Of a stretch of 64,000 bases of DNA, positions 37,492 to 48,471 are shown in pieces (within the stretch, counting starts at the first letter, position 1; the number at the start of each line of letters is the position of its first letter). The translations under genes and the position numbers were made by a program. The DNA is from Coriolopsis trogii (lineage: Eukaryota; Basidiomycota; Agaricomycetes; Polyporales; Polyporaceae): contig JAHYIO010000006.1 of NCBI GenBank assembly GCA_020543525.1, positions 1,302,001 through 1,366,000 on the forward strand, read 5' to 3'. The notes below the pieces were generated by a model. The model was not told where the DNA came from. It saw only the letters and a program-made list of their open reading frames with translations, and did no database searches.

Positions 37492-38464
37492 GTGCTGCAG
37501 CCCGGTTCTTGTGGGGAAGGAGTGGTACGCGGGTGCGCCCGTCGATGATGGTTGTACAGCGTCGCGACTCAGGGTTTTGTCCGGACGTTGTTGTATCCTT
37601 CTCTCTCTGGGGTCTGCGCGTCGGTGCGAGTGTGGCCTCAACGTGTATTGTATGATCCGTAGTCTCATGTCTCTCCGTCTCTTATTCTCTCTGTCTTATG
37701 GTACCATCTGAATGGATTCCCATTACATCATGTAAACAAACCCTGTATCTCAACTACGGTGTGCTTCGGGGGTAGGGTGAGTTGTAACAATCGTGCATGA
37801 CTGTCATGCGACGCTGACTTGGGGCTTGTAGATGTCTATGTCATGAGTTTCCTTTCCAACCGAATCGCCTTACGACTGAGACAACCTACGCCTAATCCTC
37901 GATCATGGAGGCATAACCATCCCAAGCCTTATACGAACTCGGTTTGCGGATTACCATCCGTGTGGTACTTTCAGACACTGTGTGGTGATATCAAGCCTGT
38001 TGTTTCCCTGTGCGTCTATGATCACAAACACTACTGGTCGGACGCCGCAAGCCTCGGACTCTGAATTTTCCAGAGACCCCTGCCGGGCCAAGTCGGAACA
38101 GTGGGTCGAAGCTGTCAGTACGACCGGGTGCGTTGGGTGTCGGCGGAGCTTCTTGATGGCTCGTTGAGGCAGCAGAGGGAGGTCTCCGAGCGACCGTGTC
38201 AGTGAGTACGTTGAGCAGTGCAGGATGCTGTATACTGTCTCAGGAAATTAGTTCTTCCAGCCGCAGAAGCCGCGCAGAGGTGGTTGCGAACGGATTTTCC
38301 CATGTGGTCTCGTGCGACCGCTGAGGATGAGGCCTTGAGGCGTCACCCAAAGTGTGTAATGTCTCTGCAGTCTACACACGAGCGACGGTGAGCCGCTTGC
38401 AGTGGGTACATGACCTAAGGCGAGTTAGACTCGCCGAAGACTACGAGTTCGGTACCGAACACTC
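37492..38464. other. Spacer between H2B copy 2 and the F-box gene
   Basis: Nearly 1 kb without a supported gene. In the left-hand copy the equivalent spacer holds the three-gene F-box array; here no trace of that array was seen. Confidence 0.4.
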
Positions 38465-40225
38465 ATGACCGCTTTCTCTAAAGATATGTCTCCTCCTTCA
38501 CGATCTACGGTGGAGAGCTCGTCGGCTAGTATATTCAACTATACCATCCATGTGCTCCCAGTCGAGCTTCTACTCGACATCTTCGCTACAGTGAACCACG
38601 TAGACTCGTGGACTCCCCTGGGATATATCTACGGTCACGCACTGGCGAAGCTCGCGTCCGTGTGCCGATACTGGCACACGCTCGTCATATCCACCCCCTG
38701 GTTCTGGCGGCGCATCGAGCTCGTCCTCCCGGTCAATACCGTCTCCCTTTTCCTGCTCAGGTCGGGCGGATGCACCCTCGACGTCAGGATATTCTACTCG
38801 AGGGATATTAGGGACGAGCGAGGCGTTGACGAAGAAACGCTCTCCCTCGTCCTGACCCACTCTCACCGCATCCGGTCTCTTCACGTCGACACGTCTCTCC
38901 TGGACCTAGCGAACATCATCCCTCGCTTCGTCGAGGCAGGGCTTCCGCTGCTGGAGACCATGGAGGTCTCTCGGACGCGTGGCCCTGGTGACTTTCGACC
39001 GCCACCTATCCGCGGCCGTCCGGAATACGTTGACTGCGGCTTAACGGGGAAGGGACAACCACGCCTCCAATCTTTGATCGCCCATTACATTCGCCTACCT
39101 CCCGCAACGCAGTTCTGGCGTCACCTGCGGGCGATGAGGCTTCACGACTACCCGCATACCGCCTCCGGACCGCTCTCGATGGACGAGTTCATGGGCATGC
39201 TGAGGATGAATCGCGCGTTGGAGGAGGTTCACATCCTGTGCTCGCGTACCCCTTCGAGGTCACCTTTGCAACAATCAGACGTATCCCCACCTCCACTAGC
39301 TAACGTCCATCAGCGGCCCGTCGTCCTCCCGCGTCTCCGCATCTTCTCCATGCACGGAGAGTTCGTCCTCTTCCACACGCTCCTGCTCAGCCTAGAGCTC
39401 CCACAGTCAGTCTCGTACCTCGATCTCCGGCTCTCCTACATGGCGGGCGACGAAGATGCCGTCCTTCCCGCTATCCAAACCTTCAGCAGCCACGTCCTCG
39501 TAGACAGGATGTCCTCGGTATCGCTCAGAGGCCCTTACTCTTCGCCTTCGATCTGCTCCCCACCCTACGCACCCGCGGACCCCGAGCTCTCCCCCCATCG
39601 CCTCTCGATCGCGCTCGTGCACGGAGGAGGGACCCAGCCGCGCCCGCTGCTCCACAGCATCCAAATGCTCATCGACATCCTGCAGAGGGCCGCAGCGGTG
39701 CGGCGCCTCGCCCTCGCGTCGTTCGCGAACGATTCCTACGAGCCAGACGGTCTGTTCGCGCGCCTCTTTGCCGCGTTCCCGTCCGTCGAGGAGCTCGACG
39801 TGAGCGGCACGCACGCCCTGGCGATCTTGCCTGCGCTGTGTGCGCAGTCTGGACGCGGATCGGAGGCGTTGGACGGCTCGGCGTCCTCTGCTGGCGGCGC
39901 GCGCGGGACCCTGCGCTGTCCGATGCCAGTGCTGCGCGTGCTGCGTGTGTATGCGTTCTGCAGGAAGGGCTGTTGCCGGGCGCGGGAGGTCGCGGCCGCG
40001 GTGGAGGCGTGTGCGCGGAGTCGGGCAGAAGGCGGCGCGAGGCTGGCGGAGCTGGTGATGCATGCCTGGGTGCACTATAGGGAGCAGGCTGCACTGCGGG
40101 AAATGGAGGAAGAGGCGGCTGAGACGGTCGAGCGTATTGCGGATGTTGTGGGCGAGCTGTCGTGCACGTATGGCCGGGAAGGGCTGCCCTGGGTCCCTCG
40201 AGTCGTGTCGGATATTTCTAGTTGA
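38465..40225 (+). CDS. F-box protein, large type (copy 2)
   Basis: Single open frame, 586 residues, paralogous over its full length to the gene at 19-1725. The F-box-like core is LPVELLLDIFATVNHVDSWT followed by LASVCRYWHTLVISTPWFWR. Also shared are LFLLRSGGCTLDVRIFYSRD, the FMGMLRMNRALEEVHILCS block and the C-terminal SCTYGREGLPWVPRV. Expected role: substrate receptor of an SCF ubiquitin ligase; substrate unknown. An alternative ATG lies seven codons in. It sits beside the second histone pair, completing the inverted duplication. The C-terminal third is more GC-rich than that of copy 1. Confidence 0.85.
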   Translation: MTAFSKDMSPPSRSTVESSSASIFNYTIHVLPVELLLDIFATVNHVDSWTPLGYIYGHALAKLASVCRYWHTLVISTPWFWRRIELVLPVNTVSLFLLRSGGCTLDVRIFYSRDIRDERGVDEETLSLVLTHSHRIRSLHVDTSLLDLANIIPRFVEAGLPLLETMEVSRTRGPGDFRPPPIRGRPEYVDCGLTGKGQPRLQSLIAHYIRLPPATQFWRHLRAMRLHDYPHTASGPLSMDEFMGMLRMNRALEEVHILCSRTPSRSPLQQSDVSPPPLANVHQRPVVLPRLRIFSMHGEFVLFHTLLLSLELPQSVSYLDLRLSYMAGDEDAVLPAIQTFSSHVLVDRMSSVSLRGPYSSPSICSPPYAPADPELSPHRLSIALVHGGGTQPRPLLHSIQMLIDILQRAAAVRRLALASFANDSYEPDGLFARLFAAFPSVEELDVSGTHALAILPALCAQSGRGSEALDGSASSAGGARGTLRCPMPVLRVLRVYAFCRKGCCRAREVAAAVEACARSRAEGGARLAELVMHAWVHYREQAALREMEEEAAETVERIADVVGELSCTYGREGLPWVPRVVSDISS

Positions 40226-40382
40226 GTACCGAAGAAACTCGTCTGTGTCAGTAGCCTACTCACTGGTCTCGTACGTCGGGGTATGAGACCACCTACTCAC
40301 ATGATCCCGCCGTTCGTGAGCTTACATAATGTACTACTGTAGGCCTTCGCGAGACGCGTTCCATGTTCCAAACCCAACCGCG

Positions 40383-42761
40383 ATGACTGACAGACCACTC
40401 AGGACCCCTTCTCCGTCATGCGCAGCTAATCTCTTCCCCCTCGACTCGCACAAGTCTGAGGGAGATGTAGACATAGAACGCGACATTGCCCTCCTCACCA
40501 CTCTCCTGAGAGATGTACGCCACGGTAAATCGATCCCGGGAGCCGACAAGCCTTCCGATATGTTCGAGCTATGGTCTCACATCGCATATATTCTGAACCC
40601 TGCCTCCAAGCATGATCGGGGGGGAAGCAAAGTCGTGGCGGTCACCGGCCAGGTTGAATCAAAGTCTATCACCATCACCGTTGCGCGGAGCACCTCCGTC
40701 TTCCAAGCCAACCATGCACGCGAGCAGCCTATCAGTGTCGACAACTGAATGTTACGTTCCTGGGTCCAGCGGCTGTTGTCTCTGAGATTTTCAGGAAGTT
40801 GGACGAGAAAGTGAGTGAGGCGAATACGTCATCGTGAGTTCAGTCACTCAATAATCTCGTCGGTATGTAGCTGATGTGGTGGTGACGTAGCAAGGCTCCA
40901 GACCCGGACGTACTCCTCAGGGACACCATGTCCATCATTGCGCTCATTCTCCATCGTCGTCCGACCGGTAAACACCGGGTGAATCTCACTCTCGATTTCA
41001 TCCATTTTATACTCGCACGGTGCTACACCAAGCTCTTTGCGCGTTTGCAGACACAGAACAAGCATCTTTTATGGGAGCGCCATCCTCTTGAAGCCCTCAC
41101 AAACTTCTATGATTCGAGGTCGCCGGTGAGTCTCCACGCTCAAGCGTCGTCTACACCGCGGGTAATGCTGACTTCTACCTTCGCTCACCACTTGCTCTCT
41201 CCTGCGGCTCAAAAGCCGGTGTCTCCCGCCAGTGGAGGCGTCTTCTCTCTCACAGCCTCCAAGCTCCCCCACATAGTTTTGTACGAAGACCTTCTCACGT
41301 CGAATGGCATTCTTCCCGACGATACATCGACCACGGGAACTGCCATCTACAAGGTCTCTGCGACCACTGCTCCAGCCTGGGCGAGACTTCTACATCATTG
41401 CTACACGAGCATGGTGAATTCACTGACAACGGAGGATCGCAAGAATCCGAAGAGACCTGACTTCCATGAGCGTCGAGTGCTTCGCGACGCTATGGCTGTG
41501 CTGTATGATGCCTTACATTGTGGCCTTGTGGCCTACCTGTTCGCCGTGGATGATATCCTCCTCGAATTGCACGCACAATACAAGTGGAAGATGCGAAGCA
41601 GGTGTGAACCGACTCCATTGGCCGGTACGTGGTTGAATGAATAGATTGGAGCTCCTTTAATTTCAAGACGTCATACTGTACTCATGTAAAATATCCAGCG
41701 GCCATTACACGAGTCACGAAGGAAAACATGGATATTGACTTCGTACCTGAAGATGAAGGTATTCGAGCTCAAGGAGTGTCCTTTACGTGGAAGCGTTTGC
41801 TCATTTCGTTGATCAGACGATGAGATGGAAGACTCGGAGAATGACAATTTCATCCGAGTCGGTCGCGACAACGATGGTAGTTATGAAGTCTCAATGCAGT
41901 GTTGGCTGAAAACCGTTTGCTGATGTTTGTTATTAGCCGATTGCTTGCAGTACTTGCAGACATCCACCGCACGAGACACCCTACGCCATATCTAACGTTA
42001 TCTCAGAACTCTCGTCATCCCGATTCGGGCTGCTGAAGGGATTGTTGCAATAAGCCACGCTTCGTTCTCTCCAAAGACTACTATGATCGCTTCAAGGACA
42101 AGTTTGCGACGTGGTCTGGTCGCGTCATCAAGGACGTGAAGGACGTTCTTGACGATCCCAAGATATCTGCCTCCATCCATTCCACGGAGAACAAGCTCTC
42201 TGGACTCGTTTTCCATGCGAGCTATCACGCAGAGGCTGTGCTGATGAGCATTATACACAAGGTCAAGGCAGATACTGCAGGAGAGTACACATGGCTTGCT
42301 GGCATATGGCCCGTGAGTGCTTCTGATTTCTCACCTCGTTACATCGGTGTCTGAGCCTGCTACTTGGCACCCTCGTCTGTCATCGACCATAGCCTGATGG
42401 TCCCATTGAGATCGGGGTTAGAAAGCGATGCTGCTATTGCTGTTATACGCTGGCTACACTTCTGATGCCTGGGAGTGGCGTCAAAGCCGAGGAAGGGTTC
42501 GTCCTCAGCGCAACGCATGGGTCGATATTTTCCTGGGCGCCTCCTCCAGGTCTACCCCGCAAGGTCCTGTATGCGATGAGGACCGAATTGATTCGTGTTC
42601 TGCTGGAGGTATTCGAGAAGAGCCGTATCGGGGCTCGGTCTGCGCAGACTTCGCCTGCCCGTTCTGAGGCGAGCGTGGAAGGTGATGACAATCGAACTGT
42701 GGACAGGGCCACCTGGGCCTTCTACGACAAGACTAGCGAGTTTCTCATAGACGAAGACTAG
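40383..42761 (+). CDS. Deaminase-fold protein (basidiomycete OTT_1508-like nucleic-acid deaminase type)
   Basis: Multi-exon gene. The N-terminal part (MTDRPLRTPSP...) and a central helical region (VLLRDTMSIIALILHRRP, LPHIVLYEDLLTSNGILP) lead to a C-terminal zinc-deaminase signature: YHAEAVLMSIIHK (HAE at 42226-42234), TWLAGIWP, an intron (42313-42392), then IGVRKRCCYCCYTLATLL (cysteines at 42429-42443) and FVLSATHGSIFSWAPP. The HAE plus C-x2-C pair are the zinc-binding and catalytic residues of the cytidine-deaminase superfamily. Expanded fungal families of this type are known, and the OTT_1508-like group is the best match I can recall. The last exon ends at 42761. Exon limits near 40700-40760 and 41640-42050 are not resolved. 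Substrate unknown. Confidence 0.65.
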
Positions 42762-42764
42762 TGC

Positions 42765-43074
42765 GGCATCGGTGGTATATACTCGATGAGGATGTACGAC
42801 CGGGTGGCAGAATTGATGTAATGACTCAGACATTGATAATGTCAATGTGAACATTCCCGCATGGTCTTGAATCCAAGTAAACTCAACAGCTGCCATATAT
42901 ACCATTGCCCGGATATCATGTCGGGAAACTGGTCACGGCATCAATTAATGTAGCATGTAGGCTTACTGCACGATGACGATGTACACATATGCGGTACACG
43001 AAACAATACACTCGCGGTTCACTTTGTTTGTGAGTGCGTGGACGAGCGGAAAAGTCCGCGGAGAGTGCATACCG
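42765..43074. other. Spacer, no gene seen
   Basis: About 310 bp between two convergent genes; presumably their 3' ends. Confidence 0.3.
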
Positions 43075-44170
43075 CTACATGATCACATAAGTGGATTTGT
43101 CCTCGAGCTTCTGCGTCGCGATACCCATCTTTGCGAACGTCTGCGGGCCCTTCTCGTTTGATGGGCGCTGCTGAGGGGGGAGGAGCCGCCTCTTGCGGCG
43201 GCCTCTGAGGACAATTGGCAGGTCGACGAAGCGGCGGTGTGCTGCGGGTCATGGAGAGGATACGCCCGACGGTGGTGTACGTTGTTGCTGGGGCAGCGGG
43301 CCAGTCCCCAGGCATGGGCTGTATTGCTGAGACGGGTGTTGCTGCGGTAGATACACACACCTTAAAGGGGCTTGCATGGACGGTGGCGAGCTGGAGACCG
43401 GTCCCTGCCTGCCCCAGTCGAGAGGTGTGCCTCCCGGACCGACGCCAGGTGCGGTGTGCATCGAGTCCTTGCGGATGTTGTTCACGATCTGGGAGGGTTG
43501 TGATGGAGGTACCGCGGCAGACACACCTGCACCGACCGCCTCCGTGCGTTGCTTGGCCTGCGTCCGTTCCCGGACGAGCTTGGCATCCGTCAGGTTCTCG
43601 TGCTGTTCGCGGGAGAGTGCTTGGGGCGTTCGCTGTGACAGGGCCTGCAGGCGTTCCGTAGCATCGGTGGTCTCTCCGTGTTGTGCAGCCTGAACAAACA
43701 AATAATGCATCAGCTACAGGTACACAGACGGTGGCGGTGAAGACAAACGTACTCTCTGATACCACTTGGGGGCTACATACATCATCAGTGTTGCGCGGGC
43801 CGCCGACGATAGTGCGTAGCCGAGCGCAAACTCGACGCCAGGGAGACCTTTGTCCGCGGCCTTTCAGCAAACGTTCATGCGAGGCGTTCGTCTTGTCGAA
43901 CTCACCCTCGGATCCGCAGGAGAACCATTTGCTGAGGACCATGTCGGCCTCGATCTCGCCCTGCTGCCTGGCGAGAAGGTAGTACTGGACGCTGAGGAGC
44001 GCATCGAAGGCGGAAGGACGGTGTGGCGAACTCGGGGGCAAAGTTGAGGTAGGCAGCGCGTTCGAGATTCCGCCGTGCTTCTTCGGGTGGGGTGACGCCG
44101 GGAGGGTAGAAGGGTTGGAAGAGGTATGGAGACGCGGGAGAACTCGTTGAGAAGACCGTACACGTACGTG
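43075..44170 (-). pseudogene. Sel1-repeat protein pseudogene, Skt5/Chs4 (chitin-synthase activator) type
   Basis: Minus strand. Pieces of one protein lie in different frames: PPGVTPPEEARRNLERAAYL, then FDALLSVQYYLLARQQGEIE with ADMVLSKWFSCGSEG, then KGLPGVEFALGY, then TTDATERLQALSQRTPQALS with NLTDAKLVRERTQAKQRTEA, and finally the tail GPQTFAKMGIATQKLEDKST-YVIM. The order matches the C-terminal half of fungal Skt5/Chs4, which activates chitin synthase at the membrane. Active members end in a prenylated CaaX box (CVIM type); here the cysteine codon reads TAT (Tyr). With several frameshifts, no recognised N-terminal half and the CaaX lost, it is a dead copy. Confidence 0.65.
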
Positions 44171-45604
44171 GGCTAGGGCACGTCGATGGCCACGAGCGTA
44201 GCCGTAAACTATCTTGCGAGCTGGATCAGCGTTTGGCTACTGGATGGCGGCTTGCTGGACGGAGAGGATAGCGATGGTCGGGAGGGGAGCGGGGAGAGAG
44301 GAGGGGCTTCGCGTGTACCCGAGGGGGGTGGAGAGAGGAGAGGCAGAGCGAGGACGGATGTTGAGAGAGGAAGAGAATCTGAGAGAGACCTGTCGTGGTC
44401 CGGAGGCGGGGGAGAGTTATTTGCACCGAATGGGAGAGGGAAGGGGGGCATCACCTGTTGTGCGGAGGCCTGGGGAGAGGACCGGGGCGGCGAGAGCTGA
44501 GAGCGCGTTGAGGATGCATGTATGCAGAGAGAGTAGCAGAGTCGTGGGGATAACACATACTGGCATGGCAGGAGGCGGTTGGGGAGGAGCGGCGGCGGCA
44601 GCGTCAAGGGATTGGGCCATTCGAGAGCGAGTACATAGTCGCTCATCATCACCGCCGCCGTCCGACGCAGTCCGATGAAGATCCCATAGCCTCGAGGAAC
44701 ACCAGGAAACCGTTCGCCGACATGAGCAGCTCCACGGCATCAGCCCGAGCGACACTTGCAGCAGAACCGCAACCGCCGCCTCCGATCCAAGTACGTCGGG
44801 AACAGGGCCGTCACCTCGCTCCTACACGGCAGCAGTTTCGCCCCCACAATATCATCCCAAAGGTGTACAGCGCAGAACACGCAGCGAAGAGGAACACCCC
44901 GAACCGCGTTATTACTGTCCACAACCGGTCCAGGATCACATCGTATACGTCCTATGGGTTCCCATAGCGTGACGCCCCAGGCTTGCTGCAGGCACGACGT
45001 CCCGACGCACCCGCGACTGCGTCTTGGCTGGCTATCCACAGCATATGCAGATGCTTCTCCTGTTAAGCACACTCTCACCACAATGTCGCATCCCTTGGCG
45101 TAAAACTCACATGGGTTAGCTAGTACAAAAACACATGCTACATGTCCGGAACATACCAAATGAACATCTATGAATTTGTGTTTGTGTCGAGTTGTTCTGC
45201 AGACTGCTGCTGTGAGTCTGATAACGAACGTTCGGCGAGTACGCTGTTACCCAGTGGTTGTGGACTGATATGGTGCTAGAAGCACCTCATGAATGCTGGT
45301 GGTGCAGGCTTTGGCATGCTACTATATTGTCATATAGCTCCCCTATTGTGCGTACGTAAGGTGCGTACGCGAATGCTCGGACTTTAAAGCGATGAGCGCG
45401 CGACGTCCCGGACGCCCCTCACCTGTCATTCCCCCGCCTGGTCCTGCAGCCTCAAGCTTGCGGCAGTAAATGCACCATAGGGATTTTTCGTTCGTCAATC
45501 GAGTGACTAGGCATACAAAAGGCGCGGGTATTAGCTATGAGATGCGTGATTCTCACGTCATTGTTGGAGTAAGTCTTTTATATGCTACAGAAGAAGCCTG
45601 TGAG
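44171..45604. other. Low-complexity region, no confirmed gene
   Basis: 44250-44480 is purine-rich (GGAGAGG-type). A minus-strand frame with an ATG near 44621 (MAQSLDAAAAAPPQPPPAMP) could be the first exon of the broken Skt5-like gene or of another gene; nothing around it confirms either. The rest shows no domain. Confidence 0.3.
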
Positions 45605-46948
45605 CTAGCCATGTGCGCGGCATGAGGAGTACAGAGACATACCAGACGGAGGCGCCGCGACGAAGCGCAGCCTCCCACTCTCGACCGTCAGCGGAAGCTC
45701 GCACACAACGGCATGCTCCAACAACGCCACCTCCGCCGGAGTCGACACGTCCGGCTCGATCGTCACGCGCGCCAACTCGGGGAAGCGCACCGTCGTACTG
45801 AGCGCGACATCGACAGCAGCGAGGTCCCACAGCTCCGGAACGAGGTAGTGTCCGTCCCAGCCATATGTCAACCGGATGACGAGCTCGGATAGGGACGGGG
45901 GGAGGTGGGACAGCAGGTCTTGGAACACAGAGTAGCTCTCGTGCAGCTTGCTGACTTGGACCGCGGGGATGCAGAACCGGGCGAAGCGCAGGGACGTGTG
46001 CGAGAGCGCTTGGCTGATCCGAGTCCAGCGATCCGGGCGTACGATCTGGGCTGCGAGGTGACGGGTAAGACCAGTCGCTTTTGGATGTGGGAGGTAAATG
46101 GCGGAGGAGTACTCACAGTAGAACTGGTCGTACACCACCAGGCGGGTAAAGTCCAGATCGACCTCAACGAGTCGATGACAACGCGAGCCGATGACAGCGC
46201 CGAGTCGCTCGGTGCCCGTCCAACACCACGTATGTGCCGCGAGGGAGTGCAGCTCGTCGAGTCGGAGAGAGGACTGAAGATCTTCAATCGAGAGCGCATT
46301 TGCGGCGTATGCTCCTAGTCGGAGATGGCGGGCGGTAGTCGGTGGGTGGGAAGTCGGGACCGGAGGGACAGAGTCGTACTGTAACGTCCGAGTACGCGCG
46401 ATGCTCGCGCAAATATCCACTGTTGCAGCGTCGAAGAGAGAAAGAAGATTATACAGAGAGAGCCTGTCCAGGGTGTGTGCGGTAAGAGAGCGGAGCGCGA
46501 TACGTGAGCCAGCGGTGGCGCGTGCCGGAGGGGGGCCTATGGTGATGTGTCGGACAACGATGTTTCGTAGCAAGGGCATGCATTGGAGAGCAGCGAGCAA
46601 GACATCCCCGGGGATGTCGCAAGCATCGGGGGCGGGGAATGTGCCCATTGTGACGAAATGGACATTCGACGCGGGATTGCCGGTGAGACTCACTTTGCGT
46701 ACGTGTTTCGCGAGGTTATGGCAGCTCTCCAGGAATTCACAGAAGTCCGCGTTGGGCCGTTCGACAAGGTTGACTTCGATTGCTTCGAAGAAGAGGGTAA
46801 GCGCGAGGGCTCTCCAGGTCCGAGAGACCAGCGTGCAGGCTTCGAGGGCACCTCTGTCTGATTCGAGCTGTTCAAAGACGAGGCCAACAATTTCGGGGGG
46901 ACAGTCGCCAATGCGCGCAGGATCGCTGCTGGCAACTAACTGCGCCAT
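45605..46948 (-). CDS. F-box protein, third type
   Basis: The start at 46948 (MAQLVASSDPARIGDCPPEI) puts the F-box at residues 13-55: CPPEIVGLVFEQL, then EACTLVSRTWRALALTLFFE. A 66-bp segment (46116-46051) with GTGAGT and a CGCAG acceptor is probably an intron that happens to be in frame; removing it gives 425 residues, retaining it 447. The rest has leucine-rich spacing (LRSLTAHTLDRLSLYNLLSL). An upstream in-frame ATG at 46984 adds 12 residues. It is unrelated in detail to the other F-box genes here. Likely an SCF substrate receptor. Confidence 0.75.
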   Translation of the reverse strand: MAQLVASSDPARIGDCPPEIVGLVFEQLESDRGALEACTLVSRTWRALALTLFFEAIEVNLVERPNADFCEFLESCHNLAKHVRKVSLTGNPASNVHFVTMGTFPAPDACDIPGDVLLAALQCMPLLRNIVVRHITIGPPPARATAGSRIALRSLTAHTLDRLSLYNLLSLFDAATVDICASIARTRTLQYDSVPPVPTSHPPTTARHLRLGAYAANALSIEDLQSSLRLDELHSLAAHTWCWTGTERLGAVIGSRCHRLVEVDLDFTRLVVYDQFYCEYSSAIYLPHPKATGLTRHLAAQIVRPDRWTRISQALSHTSLRFARFCIPAVQVSKLHESYSVFQDLLSHLPPSLSELVIRLTYGWDGHYLVPELWDLAAVDVALSTTVRFPELARVTIEPDVSTPAEVALLEHAVVCELPLTVESGRLRFVAAPPSGMSLYSSCRAHG

Positions 46949-47475
46949 GTTGCTGCTGTTCCCAACGATACGCAGTGGCAACACGTCCGTACTGTGAGTG
47001 TCGCTTCACCTCAGACAGACGCGTTCACGTACCCAAAGTATCCCCCTCACCCACAACAATGTCGTCTTCAGTTAGGCGGTGCGAACATGACGAGTCGGGC
47101 CCGCACGTCGTTCCCAGATGAAGCTAGCCGAGAGAAGATGGACGTAAATCCCCATGACCAGAAAGATGCATCATTAGCCTCGAGACAAGTGTTATCTTGG
47201 AAGGGCAAGAGCGCCGCTAGACGGTGAAGCAGATAGGCAAAGAGGTGCAAGCTGAGTGTAAAGATGTCCTTCGAGCGGTGTTGCTGAAAGGTATTCGGTG
47301 CAGGAAGCGCTCGTCCAACTCACTCGCGGGCAGTTCCCCGACACGATCCATGACGTATGTGCCTTGCAGTAACTCAGGAAAGACTACAGGCACATGGAAG
47401 GCGCAAGTCACAACTTGTGTAAATCCGTGTATACGTACAGCGAGCCTGATTACAATACACAGACAGACGTTACAC
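46949..47475. other. Spacer between the F-box and zinc-finger genes
   Basis: About 530 bp with no supported gene. Presumably it contains the F-box promoter and the 3' end of the zinc-finger transcript. Confidence 0.3.
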
Positions 47476-48471
47476 TCAATCGCGATCGTCCTCACCCCGA
47501 TTACCCGGCTGATACAACGCGAGCGCATCCCCGTAGCACCCTTTAGCTCGCAGATGCCTAGCCAGCGCATCCCGACGACTAAACGCCTTCCTGCATCCCC
47601 CGATCATGAGCATTCCCTCAAATCCGAACGCTTCTTCGCACTGGACTGCCTCCGGAAGCCCCAGCGCAGCTGCCTTCACGAGCGGGACCCCACAGCACAA
47701 CCAACGCTTGTCGGAGCGCGTGTGTGTCTCGATATGACGACGGAGGTCGGCCTTGCGGTGGTTGTACTGGACGTGGGCGCAGTGTGGGCAGCTCCACTTG
47801 TTCGTGGGCGAGACGGGGTCGAATGCGGACGCAAGAGTGTGGACTTTGTTGCGAGGGACGCGGACGTTGCGACGCTTGTAAGGGAAGAACTCTGGTTGAG
47901 AGGCGGATACGGGAGGAAGGGGGGAAGGCAAGCGATGGGCGGGAGAAGGGGTATAAGAGGTTTCAGGAGAGCATACAGATGTCGCAGCCTCGGATGAGGC
48001 ATCAGTCGAGTGCGCATCGCTCTCGAGGAGCGATGGGGAGATGTACTGAGGGGATGGGGTGTCTGCATGGCTCGCGAGGTTGCAGGGCTCCGGGTCAGGC
48101 AGGGAGTGCCAGACTTTCTGGAAGGCAGGTGTTGGGCATGCGGATGGCACCGTTTGTTCATGGCTGTCATACGCTGCCGTAGACTCGTCGCAAGGCAAGA
48201 GCGTCAAGCTTTACAAAGAAATGAGATAGGCACTAAGCACGGGGCGTAGGACCTACTAGTTGTCGACTAGCTCTTGCTCCATCTCCGATGTGTACTGCGT
48301 GGAGTACACACTGTCTTCGGAAGGGGAGGATGTGCTTGGCCCGTCAACGACAGCGTAGCAGCTGAATAGCACGCAACCCGGGTCCCCACAACGGGCATAT
48401 TTGCGCATTGCATACTTGCGGGTTGCGACGTGAAGGAAGAGAGACGGGTCGACTGGGCTGGTGTCAGTCAT
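47476..48471 (-). CDS. C2H2-type zinc-finger protein, probable transcription factor
   Basis: Two exons, 48471-48257 and 48208-47476, joined through a GTAGGT...AAAG intron so that MEQELVDN continues as YLTLLPCDESTAAYDS; 315 residues. The N-terminal half is acidic and Ser-rich. The C-terminal part has one clear finger (WSCPHCAHVQYNHRKADLRR followed by HIETH). A second, interrupted finger starts WLCCGVPL and ends GGCRKAFSRRDALARHLRAK, a layout common in basidiomycete C2H2 regulators. A basic stretch (PYKRRNVRVPRNK) may be a nuclear signal. Target genes unknown. Confidence 0.75.

Noticed and set aside
39407..40094. Long minus-strand frames over the F-box gene at 38465
   Set aside because: They mirror the GC-rich C-terminal third of a conserved plus-strand gene; no domain.
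44500..44755. Minus-strand frame containing SDYVLALEW, briefly taken as another DUF6533 domain
   Set aside because: Too short, and no neighbouring segment matches the rest of that family.
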